In this document: piece by piece, positions 23,012 to 31,032 of the stretch
Position numbering within the stretch: the stretch's first letter is position 1
Layout of the letters: each line of letters opens with the position of its first letter
From: Paenibacillus luteus
Lineage (GTDB): Bacteria; Bacillota; Bacilli; Paenibacillales; Paenibacillaceae
Direction: 5' to 3'
Assembly: GCF_006542765.1 (NCBI RefSeq)
Contig: NZ_SKCD01000038.1
Coordinates: forward strand, 1-42,173
Length of the DNA: 42,173 nt
Program-made: the position numbers and the translations under genes
Notes under the pieces: generated by a model
What the model was told of the DNA's origin: nothing
What the model saw: only the letters and a program-made list of their open reading frames with translations
Databases searched by the model: none

Positions 23012-24802
23012 ATGACGGACACAAACTTGCGTTTCCAAAGCGGCTTCCCCAAAATCGGCATTCGTCCCACGATTGACGGCAGAAGAAAAGGCGTTCGCGA
23101 ATCACTAGAGGAACAAACGATGAACATGGCAATCGCCACAGCAAAGCTATTGTCGGAAAATTTGCGTTATCCAAATGGCGAGCCTGTGGAATGCGTCATT
23201 GCCGATACTTGCATTGGCGGCGTGTCAGAAGCAGCGGCTTGTGCTGATAAATTTGTGAAAGCTGGGGTAGGGGTATCGATAACGGTAACGCCATGCTGGT
23301 GTTATGGCACGGAAACGATGGATATGGACCCTTCGATTCCGAAAGCGGTATGGGGCTTTAATGGAACGGAGCGTCCAGGTGCCGTGTATTTGGCTGCTGT
23401 ATTGTCTGGTTATGCTCAAAAAGGCCTTCCGGCGTTCGGCATTTACGGTGAGCATGTTCAAGATTCCGGTGACACTTCGATTCCGTTTGACGTGAAAGAC
23501 AAGCTGATCGGATTTGCTAGAGCAGGTCTTGCGGTTGCTTACATGCGCGGCAAATCGTATTTGTCGATGGGCTCGGTGTCCATGGGTATTGCCGGATCGA
23601 TCGTAAACGACGCATTCTTCCAGGAATACCTTGGCATGCGCACGGAATACATCGATATGAGTGAATTCGTTCGCCGCATGGAAGAGGGTATTTATGATGG
23701 CGCGGAGTTCGAGAAAGCGCTTACGTGGGTGAAGGAAAACTGCATCGAAGGGCCGGATAACAATGCTACGCATCTTCAAACGTCCAGAGAGCAGAAGGAT
23801 GCGGATTGGGAGACGGTGGTCAAAATGACGCAAATCGCCCGCGACCTTATGGTCGGCAATCCGCAGCTTGCGGAGCTAGGCTTCGGCGAAGAGGCTGGCG
23901 GCCACAATGCAATCGTAGCCGGATTCCAAGGCCAGCGGCAGTGGACGGACCATTTTCCAAACGGGGATTTCATGGAAACGGTGCTTAACTCTTCCTACGA
24001 TTGGAACGGCAAGCGTGCGCCTTATATGGTCGCAACGGAAAACGACAGCTTGAATGGCGTCGTTATGCTGTTCGGTTATCTCCTAACGAATACGGCCCAG
24101 ATTTTTGCGGATGTCCGGACTTACTGGAGCCCTGAATCGGTGGAGCGCGTCACTGGCCATAAACTCGAAGGCGCAGCTGCGGGCGGCATTCTTCACTTGA
24201 TTAACTCAGGCTCCGCTACGATGGACGGCACTGGCGAACAGTCGAAAGACGGGCAGCCGGCATTGAAGCCTTTCTGGGAAATTACCGACGAGGAAGCGCA
24301 AAAATGCTTGGATGCGACCTCTTGGCGTCCGGCTTCCGTGGAATATTTCCGCGGCGGCGGCTTCTCCTCTGACTATTTGACGCGCGGCGGCATGCCGATG
24401 ACGATGTCTCGCATCAACCTTGTTAAGGGCATTGGTCCGGTGCTGCAAATTGCCGAAGGCTACTCGGTTGACCTGCCTCAGGATGTACATGACACGCTTG
24501 ATAACCGTACGGACCCGACATGGCCGACGACTTGGTTTGCACCGATACTGACAGGCGAAGGTTCTTTCCATTCCGTGTATGAGGTTATGGACAATTGGGG
24601 GGCGAATCACGGCTCGATCAGCTACGGACACATTGGTGCCGACTTGATTACGCTAGCTTCGATGCTGCGGATTCCGGTGAATATGCACAACGTTCCTGAA
24701 GAGCAAATTTTCCGTCCGAGAGCTTGGGGCTTGTTCGGAACAGCGAATGCGGAGAGCGCGGACTACCGGGCTTGTCAAAATTTCGGACCGATCTATAAAT
24801 AA
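23012..24802 (+). CDS. fucI: L-fucose isomerase
   Basis: 596 residues, close to E. coli FucI (591). It converts L-fucose to L-fuculose (and often D-arabinose to D-ribulose) with Mn2+. Metal and catalytic positions of the family are present: DFMETVLN (Glu), ATENDSLNG (Asp) and WGANHGS (His). The N-terminal GFPKIGIRPTIDGRR is the usual FucI start. AT-rich leader and TTGGAGG precede the ATG. It is first in a fucI-fucA-kinase-fucU operon under a divergent LacI regulator. Confidence 0.95.
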   Translation: MTDTNLRFQSGFPKIGIRPTIDGRRKGVRESLEEQTMNMAIATAKLLSENLRYPNGEPVECVIADTCIGGVSEAAACADKFVKAGVGVSITVTPCWCYGTETMDMDPSIPKAVWGFNGTERPGAVYLAAVLSGYAQKGLPAFGIYGEHVQDSGDTSIPFDVKDKLIGFARAGLAVAYMRGKSYLSMGSVSMGIAGSIVNDAFFQEYLGMRTEYIDMSEFVRRMEEGIYDGAEFEKALTWVKENCIEGPDNNATHLQTSREQKDADWETVVKMTQIARDLMVGNPQLAELGFGEEAGGHNAIVAGFQGQRQWTDHFPNGDFMETVLNSSYDWNGKRAPYMVATENDSLNGVVMLFGYLLTNTAQIFADVRTYWSPESVERVTGHKLEGAAAGGILHLINSGSATMDGTGEQSKDGQPALKPFWEITDEEAQKCLDATSWRPASVEYFRGGGFSSDYLTRGGMPMTMSRINLVKGIGPVLQIAEGYSVDLPQDVHDTLDNRTDPTWPTTWFAPILTGEGSFHSVYEVMDNWGANHGSISYGHIGADLITLASMLRIPVNMHNVPEEQIFRPRAWGLFGTANAESADYRACQNFGPIYK

Positions 24803-24817
24803 ATTGGAGGTTTTCAC

Positions 24818-25477
24818 ATGAGCAGCACAGATATTCGCAATGAGCTTTGCAAATATGCACGCAAAACCGTAACAAATAAATTGGTCGTAGGGCCAGGCGG
24901 CAATATTAGCGCGAAATTCGAGGGTAAAATGTACCTTTCGCCAAGCGGCTTTGCCCTTGATGAAGTTGAGCCTCACCAATGGGTAGAGGTGGATATCGAG
25001 ACGGGTGAAATTACGGATATCGGCCTTCGTCCGTCCTCCGAGGTGCTGATGCATCTCTATGCCTATCGCGCCAACCCGGATATCGGAGCCATCGTGCATA
25101 CTCATCCGCCGTATTGCATCGCTTTTACATTAGTGGAGCAAGAGCTGCCAATTATGTTCCCGGACCAAGCGGCACTCGTTGGCAAAACGGTTTATGTGCC
25201 TTATGTTCTTCCAACCACAGATAAGCTGGCTGACGCCTATGTAGCTAAGGTGAACGAAGCAAGCTCCGTTCTGCTCGGTAACCATGGACTGGTGACATCG
25301 GGCCGCAATTTGCGCGAAGCTTATTACCGGACAGAGGTTGTAGAGGAAAGCACAAAAATTTACTTGATTGCCAAAGCCATTCGTGAGCCGAAGGTGCTGA
25401 CAAAGGAAGAATTTGAAGAGATTGCATCGCTGGAGAGCGAGGCTTACCGCATCGAATTGCTGCAAAAGATGAAGTAA
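24818..25477 (+). CDS. fucA: L-fuculose-1-phosphate aldolase, class II
   Basis: 219 residues of the class II aldolase/adducin family. It cleaves L-fuculose 1-phosphate to dihydroxyacetone phosphate and L-lactaldehyde using zinc. The phosphate-binding GPGGNISAK is near residue 27, zinc ligands are in HTHPP (His94, His96), and a third His is in GNHGLV. The length is that of FucA. It starts 15 bases after fucI with TTGGAGG, so it is in the same operon. Ribulose-phosphate epimerase-type relatives exist, but context favours FucA. Confidence 0.9.
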   Translation: MSSTDIRNELCKYARKTVTNKLVVGPGGNISAKFEGKMYLSPSGFALDEVEPHQWVEVDIETGEITDIGLRPSSEVLMHLYAYRANPDIGAIVHTHPPYCIAFTLVEQELPIMFPDQAALVGKTVYVPYVLPTTDKLADAYVAKVNEASSVLLGNHGLVTSGRNLREAYYRTEVVEESTKIYLIAKAIREPKVLTKEEFEEIASLESEAYRIELLQKMK

Positions 25478-25530
25478 TTCGCTTTCGCCGCGAATCGGCG
25501 TGAGCCATTACGCAAGGGGAGGATTTTGGC

Positions 25531-27027
25531 ATGACGAAGCTTGCGACTGTGCTCGCTTTCGACCTTGGAGCCAGCAGCGGAAGGGCGCTGGTTGGCGAGC
25601 TGGTCGATGGAGGAGCGGACGGGCATAAAAAGCTGCAGGTAACGGAAATTCACCGTTTTCCGAATGAGCCGATCGCGGTGCATGGGCATTTGCATTGGGA
25701 TATTTTGCGCTTGCTTCAGGAGCTTAAAACGGCAATCCGCTATGCTTTTCAGGAAGGGCACGCGCCGCAGGCATTCGGAATCGATACTTGGGGCGTGGAT
25801 TTTGGCCTGCTTGATGAGAGGGGTGAGCTGCTCGGCAACCCGTATCATTACCGCGATCCGCAAACGGAAGGTATCGTGGAGGAGCTGAGCAGCCTCATCG
25901 GCAAGGATCGCTTATATGAGCAGGGCGGGCTGCAATTTATGTCCTTTAATACCATTAACCAGCTCTATGCGATGAAAAAGGCAAATTCGCCTAAGCTGGC
26001 GGCAGCGAGCACGCTGCTGCTTACGCCGGATTTGCTGGCTTACTTCCTGACAGGCGAGAAGGTATGCGAATTTACAATGGCGACCACCACGCAGCTCTAC
26101 CAACCGAAAGAGCAGCGGTGGAATACGGAGCTGATGAATGAGCTGGGCATACCGAGCAGTTTGTTTCGTGAGCCGATTCATCCCGGTACGGCTTTTGGCA
26201 CATTGCTGCCAGAGGTATGCGAGGAGCTTGACGTTCCGGCGATGACCGCAGTGGCAGTGGGAACACATGATACGGAATCAGCGGTCGCCGCTGTTCCGGC
26301 GGATGGAGAAAGTCCGTTTGCTTATCTGGTGTGCGGCACATGGTCGCTTCTGGGGACAGAGCTTGCTCGGCCAATCGTAACAGCTGAAGCTCAGGCGCTG
26401 GATTTTTCTAATGAAGGCGGCGTTGGCGGCACTTATCAGCTTCTTAAAAATATTATGGGACTCTGGATATTGCAGGAATGCAAGCGGGAGTGGGATGAGC
26501 AGGGGCTGGGACTTTCCTTCGCAGACATCGTTGTCCAAGCTGAGAAAGCCGAGCCGTTCCGCAGCCTTATTCATCCGGATGATGCTTCCTTCTACGCGCC
26601 ATCGGGTATGGTCGGCCGCATTCAAGCCTACTGCCGCCAGACGTCGCAGCCTGTTCCGCAGACGGTAGGGGAAATCGCTCGGTGCATCGTAGAAAGCCTT
26701 GCGCTTCGGTACCGTCAGGCGCTTGAGCAGATGGAACGGCTGACGGGAGAGAGCTTCGGCGGACTGTATATGGTTGGCGGCGGCATTCAAAATAAGCTGC
26801 TATGCCAATTGACGGCGAATGCGATTGGCCGTCCGGTATGGGCAGGCCCAGTAGAAGCGAGTGCGATCGGCAATATGCTGATGCAGCTCGTTGCTCTGGG
26901 GCAATGCGCTGATTTGCGGGAAGCACGACAGCTGGTAGCCGCTTCGTTTCCCATTGAGGAATTTGCTCCCGAGCCGTCTGAGTCCTGGCACTCTGTTTAT
27001 GAAACCTTTGATAGCTTAAAATACTAA
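25531..27027 (+). CDS. FGGY sugar kinase, RhaB-like, acting as L-fuculokinase
   Basis: 498 residues of the FGGY carbohydrate kinase family. The N-terminal nucleotide motif is LAFDLGASSGRA. FGIDTWGVDFG follows near residue 84, VGTHDTESA near 249 and the C-terminal YMVGGGIQNKLL near 415. By sequence feel it is closer to rhamnulokinases (RhaB) than to enteric FucK. Placed after fucI and fucA it must supply L-fuculose 1-phosphate, so fuculokinase is the likely role; rhamnulose could also be used. GGGGAGGA precedes the ATG. No symbol is given because family and role point to different names. Confidence 0.88.
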   Translation: MTKLATVLAFDLGASSGRALVGELVDGGADGHKKLQVTEIHRFPNEPIAVHGHLHWDILRLLQELKTAIRYAFQEGHAPQAFGIDTWGVDFGLLDERGELLGNPYHYRDPQTEGIVEELSSLIGKDRLYEQGGLQFMSFNTINQLYAMKKANSPKLAAASTLLLTPDLLAYFLTGEKVCEFTMATTTQLYQPKEQRWNTELMNELGIPSSLFREPIHPGTAFGTLLPEVCEELDVPAMTAVAVGTHDTESAVAAVPADGESPFAYLVCGTWSLLGTELARPIVTAEAQALDFSNEGGVGGTYQLLKNIMGLWILQECKREWDEQGLGLSFADIVVQAEKAEPFRSLIHPDDASFYAPSGMVGRIQAYCRQTSQPVPQTVGEIARCIVESLALRYRQALEQMERLTGESFGGLYMVGGGIQNKLLCQLTANAIGRPVWAGPVEASAIGNMLMQLVALGQCADLREARQLVAASFPIEEFAPEPSESWHSVYETFDSLKY

Positions 27028-27090
27028 TGACGGCAAGTGGCCGGTTTGAATTTCTCGCCATTTATACGGGTAACGAAAGGAAGAGAAGGT

Positions 27091-27525
27091 ATGCTAATTG
27101 GCATTTCGAAACTGATTTCTCCTGAGCTGCTTAAGGTGCTTAGCGAGATGGGGCATAGCGACGAAATCGTGCTTGCCGACGGCAATTTTCCAGGTGCGAG
27201 CCATGCGCAGCGGCTCATTCGGGCTGACGGGCACAACGTGCCTGAGCTGCTGGATGCCATATTAAAGCTGTTTCCGCTTGATCAATATGTGGAGAAACCG
27301 GCGGCGCTTATGCAGGTAGTGCCCGGCGATACGGTAGAAACACCGATTTGGGAGCAGTACCGTGCCATTATCGAGCAGCGTACCGGATTATCGGAGCCGT
27401 TCGAGCAGATGGAGCGCTTTGCTTTTTATGAGCGGGCGAAAAAAGCCTATGCGGTGATTGCGACTGGCGAAAGCGCGCTGTACGCCAACCTGATTTTGAA
27501 AAAAGGCGTAATAACGGAAGACTAA
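27091..27525 (+). CDS. fucU: L-fucose mutarotase
   Basis: 144 residues of the RbsD/FucU family, which interconverts alpha and beta L-fucose to feed the isomerase. The start MLIGISKLISPELLKVL, the catalytic-region HSDEIVLADGNFP and the C-terminal YANLILKKGV are family hallmarks. ATG 27091 is preceded by AAAGGAAGAGAAGG; the upstream in-frame start at 27037 would add 18 residues not found in FucU. Last gene of the fucose operon. Confidence 0.93.
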   Translation: MLIGISKLISPELLKVLSEMGHSDEIVLADGNFPGASHAQRLIRADGHNVPELLDAILKLFPLDQYVEKPAALMQVVPGDTVETPIWEQYRAIIEQRTGLSEPFEQMERFAFYERAKKAYAVIATGESALYANLILKKGVITED

Positions 27526-27540
27526 CGTAGGAAATGTTGA

Positions 27541-27592
27541 AAAAGGCTGCATCCTGGTATCGTAGGGGATGGAGTCTTTTTCTTTTTTTTGC
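27541..27592 (+). terminator. Terminator of the fucose operon
   Basis: GGCTGCATCC and GGATGGAGTC form an imperfect stem (8 of 10 pairs) followed by a long T-rich tract (CTTTTTCTTTTTTTT). Confidence 0.75.
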
Positions 27593-27693
27593 AACCAGTG
27601 AGATTTATTTTCGTCCATAGGTTATGGCTGTTGCTAGCGAATAGGTGGCTAAGAGCAGCGGGGGAGTACATTGACTGGTAAAGGGGATTGGTT

Positions 27694-28044
27694 ATGAAGC
27701 TGAAAGTGATCATCGTGTTCTGCTTGGCATTAGTTATCTTCTCAACAAGCGGAGCGGATCGGCCGCTCGTGCAGAAAGCGGAAGTCTACGAACCGATGAA
27801 GATCCGCAGCGCTGCTTACCATTCTTTGTCCGAGGCAGAGCAATCAACAATCGTCGGCGATTGGAAGCAAACGGAGGTTAAAATGTTCAAATGGGTTGAG
27901 ATTCCGTTTAAGCGGCAAAAAGAAGTGAGTGAAGATGTAAAGCAGGTTGTTTTTAAAACGAAATATGACGCTCTCCTTGGGCCGATTGGCATTTATGTCG
28001 ACCCTAGTACGCAGCTGATTATAGGCTACGACCTTAGGGATTGA
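27694..28044 (+). CDS. Small secreted protein of unknown function
   Basis: 116 residues. An N-terminal hydrophobic stretch (MKLKVIIVFCLALVIFSTSG) looks like a signal peptide; no lipobox is clear. The mature part is about 95 residues, lysine- and glutamate-rich, with a C-terminal PIGIYVDPSTQLIIGYDLRD. I do not recognise a family. ATG 27694 follows AAGGGGA (27681-27687); the TTG at 27688 is too close to that site. It stands alone between the fucose operon terminator and a tandem-repeat region. Confidence 0.65.
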   Translation: MKLKVIIVFCLALVIFSTSGADRPLVQKAEVYEPMKIRSAAYHSLSEAEQSTIVGDWKQTEVKMFKWVEIPFKRQKEVSEDVKQVVFKTKYDALLGPIGIYVDPSTQLIIGYDLRD

Positions 28045-28112
28045 GCTGTAGAATGCTGGATCGTCATCTCGGCATGATAAACTATTCTCTTTCGGAAATA
28101 TGAGTACAAACG

Positions 28113-28460
28113 GCGCTCAATTGCTGCAATTATCGGAAATAGATCTAAAAAGTAGATCTATGGGGGCCGAAACCGCCTAAAAAATAGAAATAGGTCTAAA
28201 AAGTAGATCTATTCCAGAAAACTCAGGCCAAAAGGGCGCTCAAATGCTGCAATTATTAGAAATAGATCTAAAAAATAGATCTATGGGGGCCGAAACCGCC
28301 CAAAATCTAGAAATAGGTCTAAAAAGTAGATCTATTTCAGAAAACTCAGGCCAAAAGGCCGCTCAAATACTGCGATTATCAGAAATAGATCTAAAAAGTA
28401 GATCTATAGGGGCTGAAACCGCCCAAAATCTAGAAATAGGTCTAAAAAGTAGATCTATCC
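28113..28460. repeat. Tandem repeat, period 123 bp, with six hairpins
   Basis: Nearly three copies of a 123-bp unit; the shared GCTCAA falls at 28115, 28238 and 28361. Each unit holds two dyads. The A type (ATAGATCT, 7-base loop, AGATCTAT) is at 28139-28161, 28262-28284 and 28385-28407. The B type (AATAGGTCT, loop, AGATCTATT or a shorter form) is at 28189-28213, 28312-28336 and 28435-28458. Because 123 is a multiple of three one frame stays open, but it lacks a ribosome site. Confidence 0.9.
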
Positions 28461-28526
28461 CACCGAACTACCCTCATGTCCTCCTCAAATGGCCTCCCCA
28501 GCTCAAACTGCGTTAAATCATTTGGC

Positions 28527-28555
28527 TGGACAGCAAGCGCGGCATTCATTATGAT
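28527..28555 (+). promoter_or_regulatory. Predicted promoter of the sensor operon
   Basis: TGGACA (28527-28532), a 17-bp spacer and TATGAT (28550-28555). Confidence 0.6.
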
Positions 28556-28562
28556 TTAAATA

Positions 28563-28576
28563 TGAAAACGTTATCA
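28563..28576. promoter_or_regulatory. cre site (CcpA) at the sensor operon promoter
   Basis: TGAAAACGTTATCA matches the Bacillus cre consensus TGWNANCGNTNWCA at every position. It begins eight bases after the -10, a position where CcpA would block transcription initiation. Confidence 0.7.
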
Positions 28577-28614
28577 AGATGGATGCTTTATTATGCGGGC
28601 AGGGGGCCAGAGGC

Positions 28615-29592
28615 TTGCGCAAATCGATGTTTGTCAGCTTGTTTGCTGGATGTTTGATTATTTTGTTTTTTACGCTAACCTCGATGATTAAGGTGTTCTC
28701 TTCCAATTTGATTGAGCCCGCGCTTACATCGGAGCAGCATAACAGCTACCGGCTCGTACTGATTACAAGCGAGCTAGATACTCCGTTTTGGGCGAAGGTG
28801 GAGAAGGGGGCTATGGCGGCGGCTGAGCAATATGGTGCAAGCTTGGAGGTATGGGGCACCTACGGCTCGAATCGCGATGATTTTCTCAAAAACATCGAGG
28901 TTGCCATTGTATCCAAGGTAGATGGCATTATTGTGCAGGGATTGGATACGGATGAATTCAAAAGCTTGACCAAGGTGAAGGCAGCAAGCAGCGGCATTCC
29001 GATTATTACCGTCGCAAACGATGTTCCAATGAATGAGAGCCTGCGCCGGACGTATGTCGGTTCTGATCACTTGGAAGCAGGCAGCATGATCGCGCGCCAG
29101 CTGGTGTCAGATATGGGCTTCGCGGGCAGAGTGGTGTTAATGGTTTCGGACCGCCAGGAATATTTCCAACGCTCGCGCTTGACAGGGATCTTAAATGTGC
29201 TGAAGCCGTATCCCCAGATCGAGACGCTGATCGTTGCGGCGGGAGATTCCCGTGTGGATGTGGCCAGCGCAACGAATAAGCTGCTGAACGAGGCTCCCAA
29301 CGTGGATGCTTTTATTGCCGTATCCGCGAATCACGCTGGCTCTATTATTCAGGAAATTAGCAAACGGATGCAGGTAGAGCCCTTTTATATCTATTCCTTC
29401 GATGATTCGCCGGAGACGTTAACCTTGATGCAGCAGGGCAAGATCGATGCGCTAATCGCACAATCCCCGGAGGCGATGGGAGAGCAAAGCGTCACCCATA
29501 TGATCAAGTGGCTCACTGGCGAGCAGGTGCCGCTGAACCCTGACGGTTATTTTACCGATATCAAGGTGCTGCGGGCGGGGGAAACAAGATGA
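28615..29592 (+). CDS. Membrane-tethered sugar-binding sensor protein, XylFII-like
   Basis: About 325 residues. One N-terminal membrane segment (about residues 4-24) is followed by a type-1 periplasmic-binding-protein fold (RLVLITSELDTPFWAKVEKGAM near the start; DGIIVQGLD; DAFIAVSANHAG; YIYSFDDSPETL). There is no lipobox. Its gene overlaps a LytS-type kinase gene by ATGA and precedes a YesN regulator and a xylose-type ABC importer. This order matches the XylFII-LytS-YesN system of Clostridium beijerinckii, where XylFII binds xylose outside the cell and activates the kinase. The ligand here may be xylose or another pentose. Start: TTG 28615 with AGGGGG/AGAGG upstream is preferred over ATG 28579, which has a weak site and sits next to the cre. 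Confidence 0.8.
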   Translation: MRKSMFVSLFAGCLIILFFTLTSMIKVFSSNLIEPALTSEQHNSYRLVLITSELDTPFWAKVEKGAMAAAEQYGASLEVWGTYGSNRDDFLKNIEVAIVSKVDGIIVQGLDTDEFKSLTKVKAASSGIPIITVANDVPMNESLRRTYVGSDHLEAGSMIARQLVSDMGFAGRVVLMVSDRQEYFQRSRLTGILNVLKPYPQIETLIVAAGDSRVDVASATNKLLNEAPNVDAFIAVSANHAGSIIQEISKRMQVEPFYIYSFDDSPETLTLMQQGKIDALIAQSPEAMGEQSVTHMIKWLTGEQVPLNPDGYFTDIKVLRAGETR

Positions 29593-31031
29593 ACAGCATT
29601 CAGCGGAAAATTTTGACCATGTCGGTTATTGTTCTTTCTATTATGGTTCTGATTTGGGTCGTGCTTACCTACTATAATCAGAAAACGCAGGAGCAATATA
29701 ATGATATATTGCAGCGCTATTTGCGCATGAATGAAGTGACTGATCACAGCCACCAGACAATTATTGCTTTAAATGACTATATGCAAAAGCCATCTGCGTT
29801 GAAGCTGAGCAAGCTTGACCAGAACAAAAAAAACATGCTAATGGCAAAGCTGCAGACGGTCACGCTGCGGAATAAGGACAACGCGTTTACGCTGACGAGT
29901 TATATTAATATGATTGATAGCCTGGTCGCTTCGGCGGATCTGACAGTCATGTTTCTCGGACAAGGAAACGCGGAGCAATCGGCCGAGAAGTTCGAGGAAG
30001 CCACCCGAATTGACAAATATATAGCCGAGACGACGATTACTCTAATTGACAAGGAAGTAAGGACGTACGATGCGTTTTACCGCGGCATTATTGAGCAAAG
30101 CACAGAGCTGAAAAGGCTTGGCGCTTGGCTGCTCTCCTTGATTACGATTATACTATTGTTATTTACCTACTGGTTTTCCCTCAGCATTACCCGGCCGATT
30201 CAGAAGTTGACGGTGGCTGCCAAGGAGCTGTCCCGCGGACGCTTCGACAAGCCGATTGAAGTGCACTCCAACGATGAAATTTCATTCCTCGCGAAGACGT
30301 TTGACCGGATGCGCGTAAATATCAACAATTTAATCTCCGAGATTCAACAGAAGGCGCAGCTTGAGAGCGAGCTGCAGCAAAGCAAGCTGCTCCTGAAGGA
30401 AAGCCAGCTGATCAGCCTGCAAAGCCAGATTAACCCCCACTTCTTGTTTAACACCCTAGATACCCTATCTAAGAAAGCTTATCTCGATGGTTCTGAAGAA
30501 ACAAGCGATTTAATAGCAAGCGTCGCAGGCTTGCTGCGCTATAATTTGCGCCGTCTGGACCGGGCCGTCACGCTGGAAGAAGAGCTTTCAGTTGCTTTGA
30601 AATATATTGAGATTCAAAGTGCTCGCTTCACCGATCGGCTTCGATTTGAGCAGGAGGTGGATGAGAGCTGCCTTCAGCTCAAGCTTCCCTGCCTTACACT
30701 TCAGCCTATTATTGAAAACGCGGTCATTCATGCTGTGGAGCCGCTTGAAGATGGGGGGAGCATAACGCTGCGCATTTATGAAAGAGAGCAACGCGTTTGG
30801 GTTGAAATTGAGGACGACGGAGCAGGCATGACGGCTGAGAAGGTCAATCATATTTTGATGGAGGGCGGAAACGCCGATGGTCTGGGCCACTCCACGGGAA
30901 TCGGCTTCAGCAACGTGGTTAAGCGGCTGCGATTGTTCGTCGGTGCTGAAGATGTCATTTCCATTGACAGTGAACCCGGCTGCGGAACCAAGGTCACGAT
31001 AAAAATACCACTAGCGGGGAGCGAAGGCTAG
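29589..31031 (+). CDS. LytS/YesM-type sensor histidine kinase
   Basis: 480 residues. Two membrane segments (about 8-28 and 177-200) flank an extracytoplasmic sensor helix region. A HAMP domain (about 198-255), a coiled coil, the HisKA-7TM-type His_kinase domain with LQSQINPHFLFNT (phospho-acceptor His284) and a HATPase domain (NAVIHAV; DDGAGM; GIGFSNV) follow. It overlaps the binding-protein gene by ATGA and is followed one base later by the YesN regulator gene. It probably reads the ligand state of the upstream binding protein and phosphorylates YesN. Confidence 0.9.
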   Translation: MNSIQRKILTMSVIVLSIMVLIWVVLTYYNQKTQEQYNDILQRYLRMNEVTDHSHQTIIALNDYMQKPSALKLSKLDQNKKNMLMAKLQTVTLRNKDNAFTLTSYINMIDSLVASADLTVMFLGQGNAEQSAEKFEEATRIDKYIAETTITLIDKEVRTYDAFYRGIIEQSTELKRLGAWLLSLITIILLLFTYWFSLSITRPIQKLTVAAKELSRGRFDKPIEVHSNDEISFLAKTFDRMRVNINNLISEIQQKAQLESELQQSKLLLKESQLISLQSQINPHFLFNTLDTLSKKAYLDGSEETSDLIASVAGLLRYNLRRLDRAVTLEEELSVALKYIEIQSARFTDRLRFEQEVDESCLQLKLPCLTLQPIIENAVIHAVEPLEDGGSITLRIYEREQRVWVEIEDDGAGMTAEKVNHILMEGGNADGLGHSTGIGFSNVVKRLRLFVGAEDVISIDSEPGCGTKVTIKIPLAGSEG

Positions 31032-31032
31032 C

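Larger units (their letters stand above)
28045..28614. other. 570-bp gap: repeat array then promoter and cre site
   Basis: No credible gene. It consists of a short unremarkable stretch (28045-28112), the 123-bp repeat array, and the promoter and cre site of the sensor operon (28527-28576). Confidence 0.6.

Noticed and set aside
28113..28460. CRISPR array
   Set aside because: The repeat unit is 123 bp with conserved spacing and no unique spacers; no cas genes are nearby.
28244..28516. Open frame across the 123-bp repeat, possible repetitive peptide
   Set aside because: The frame stays open only because 123 is a multiple of three. There is no ribosome site before its ATG, and the repeated unit is better explained by DNA/RNA hairpins.
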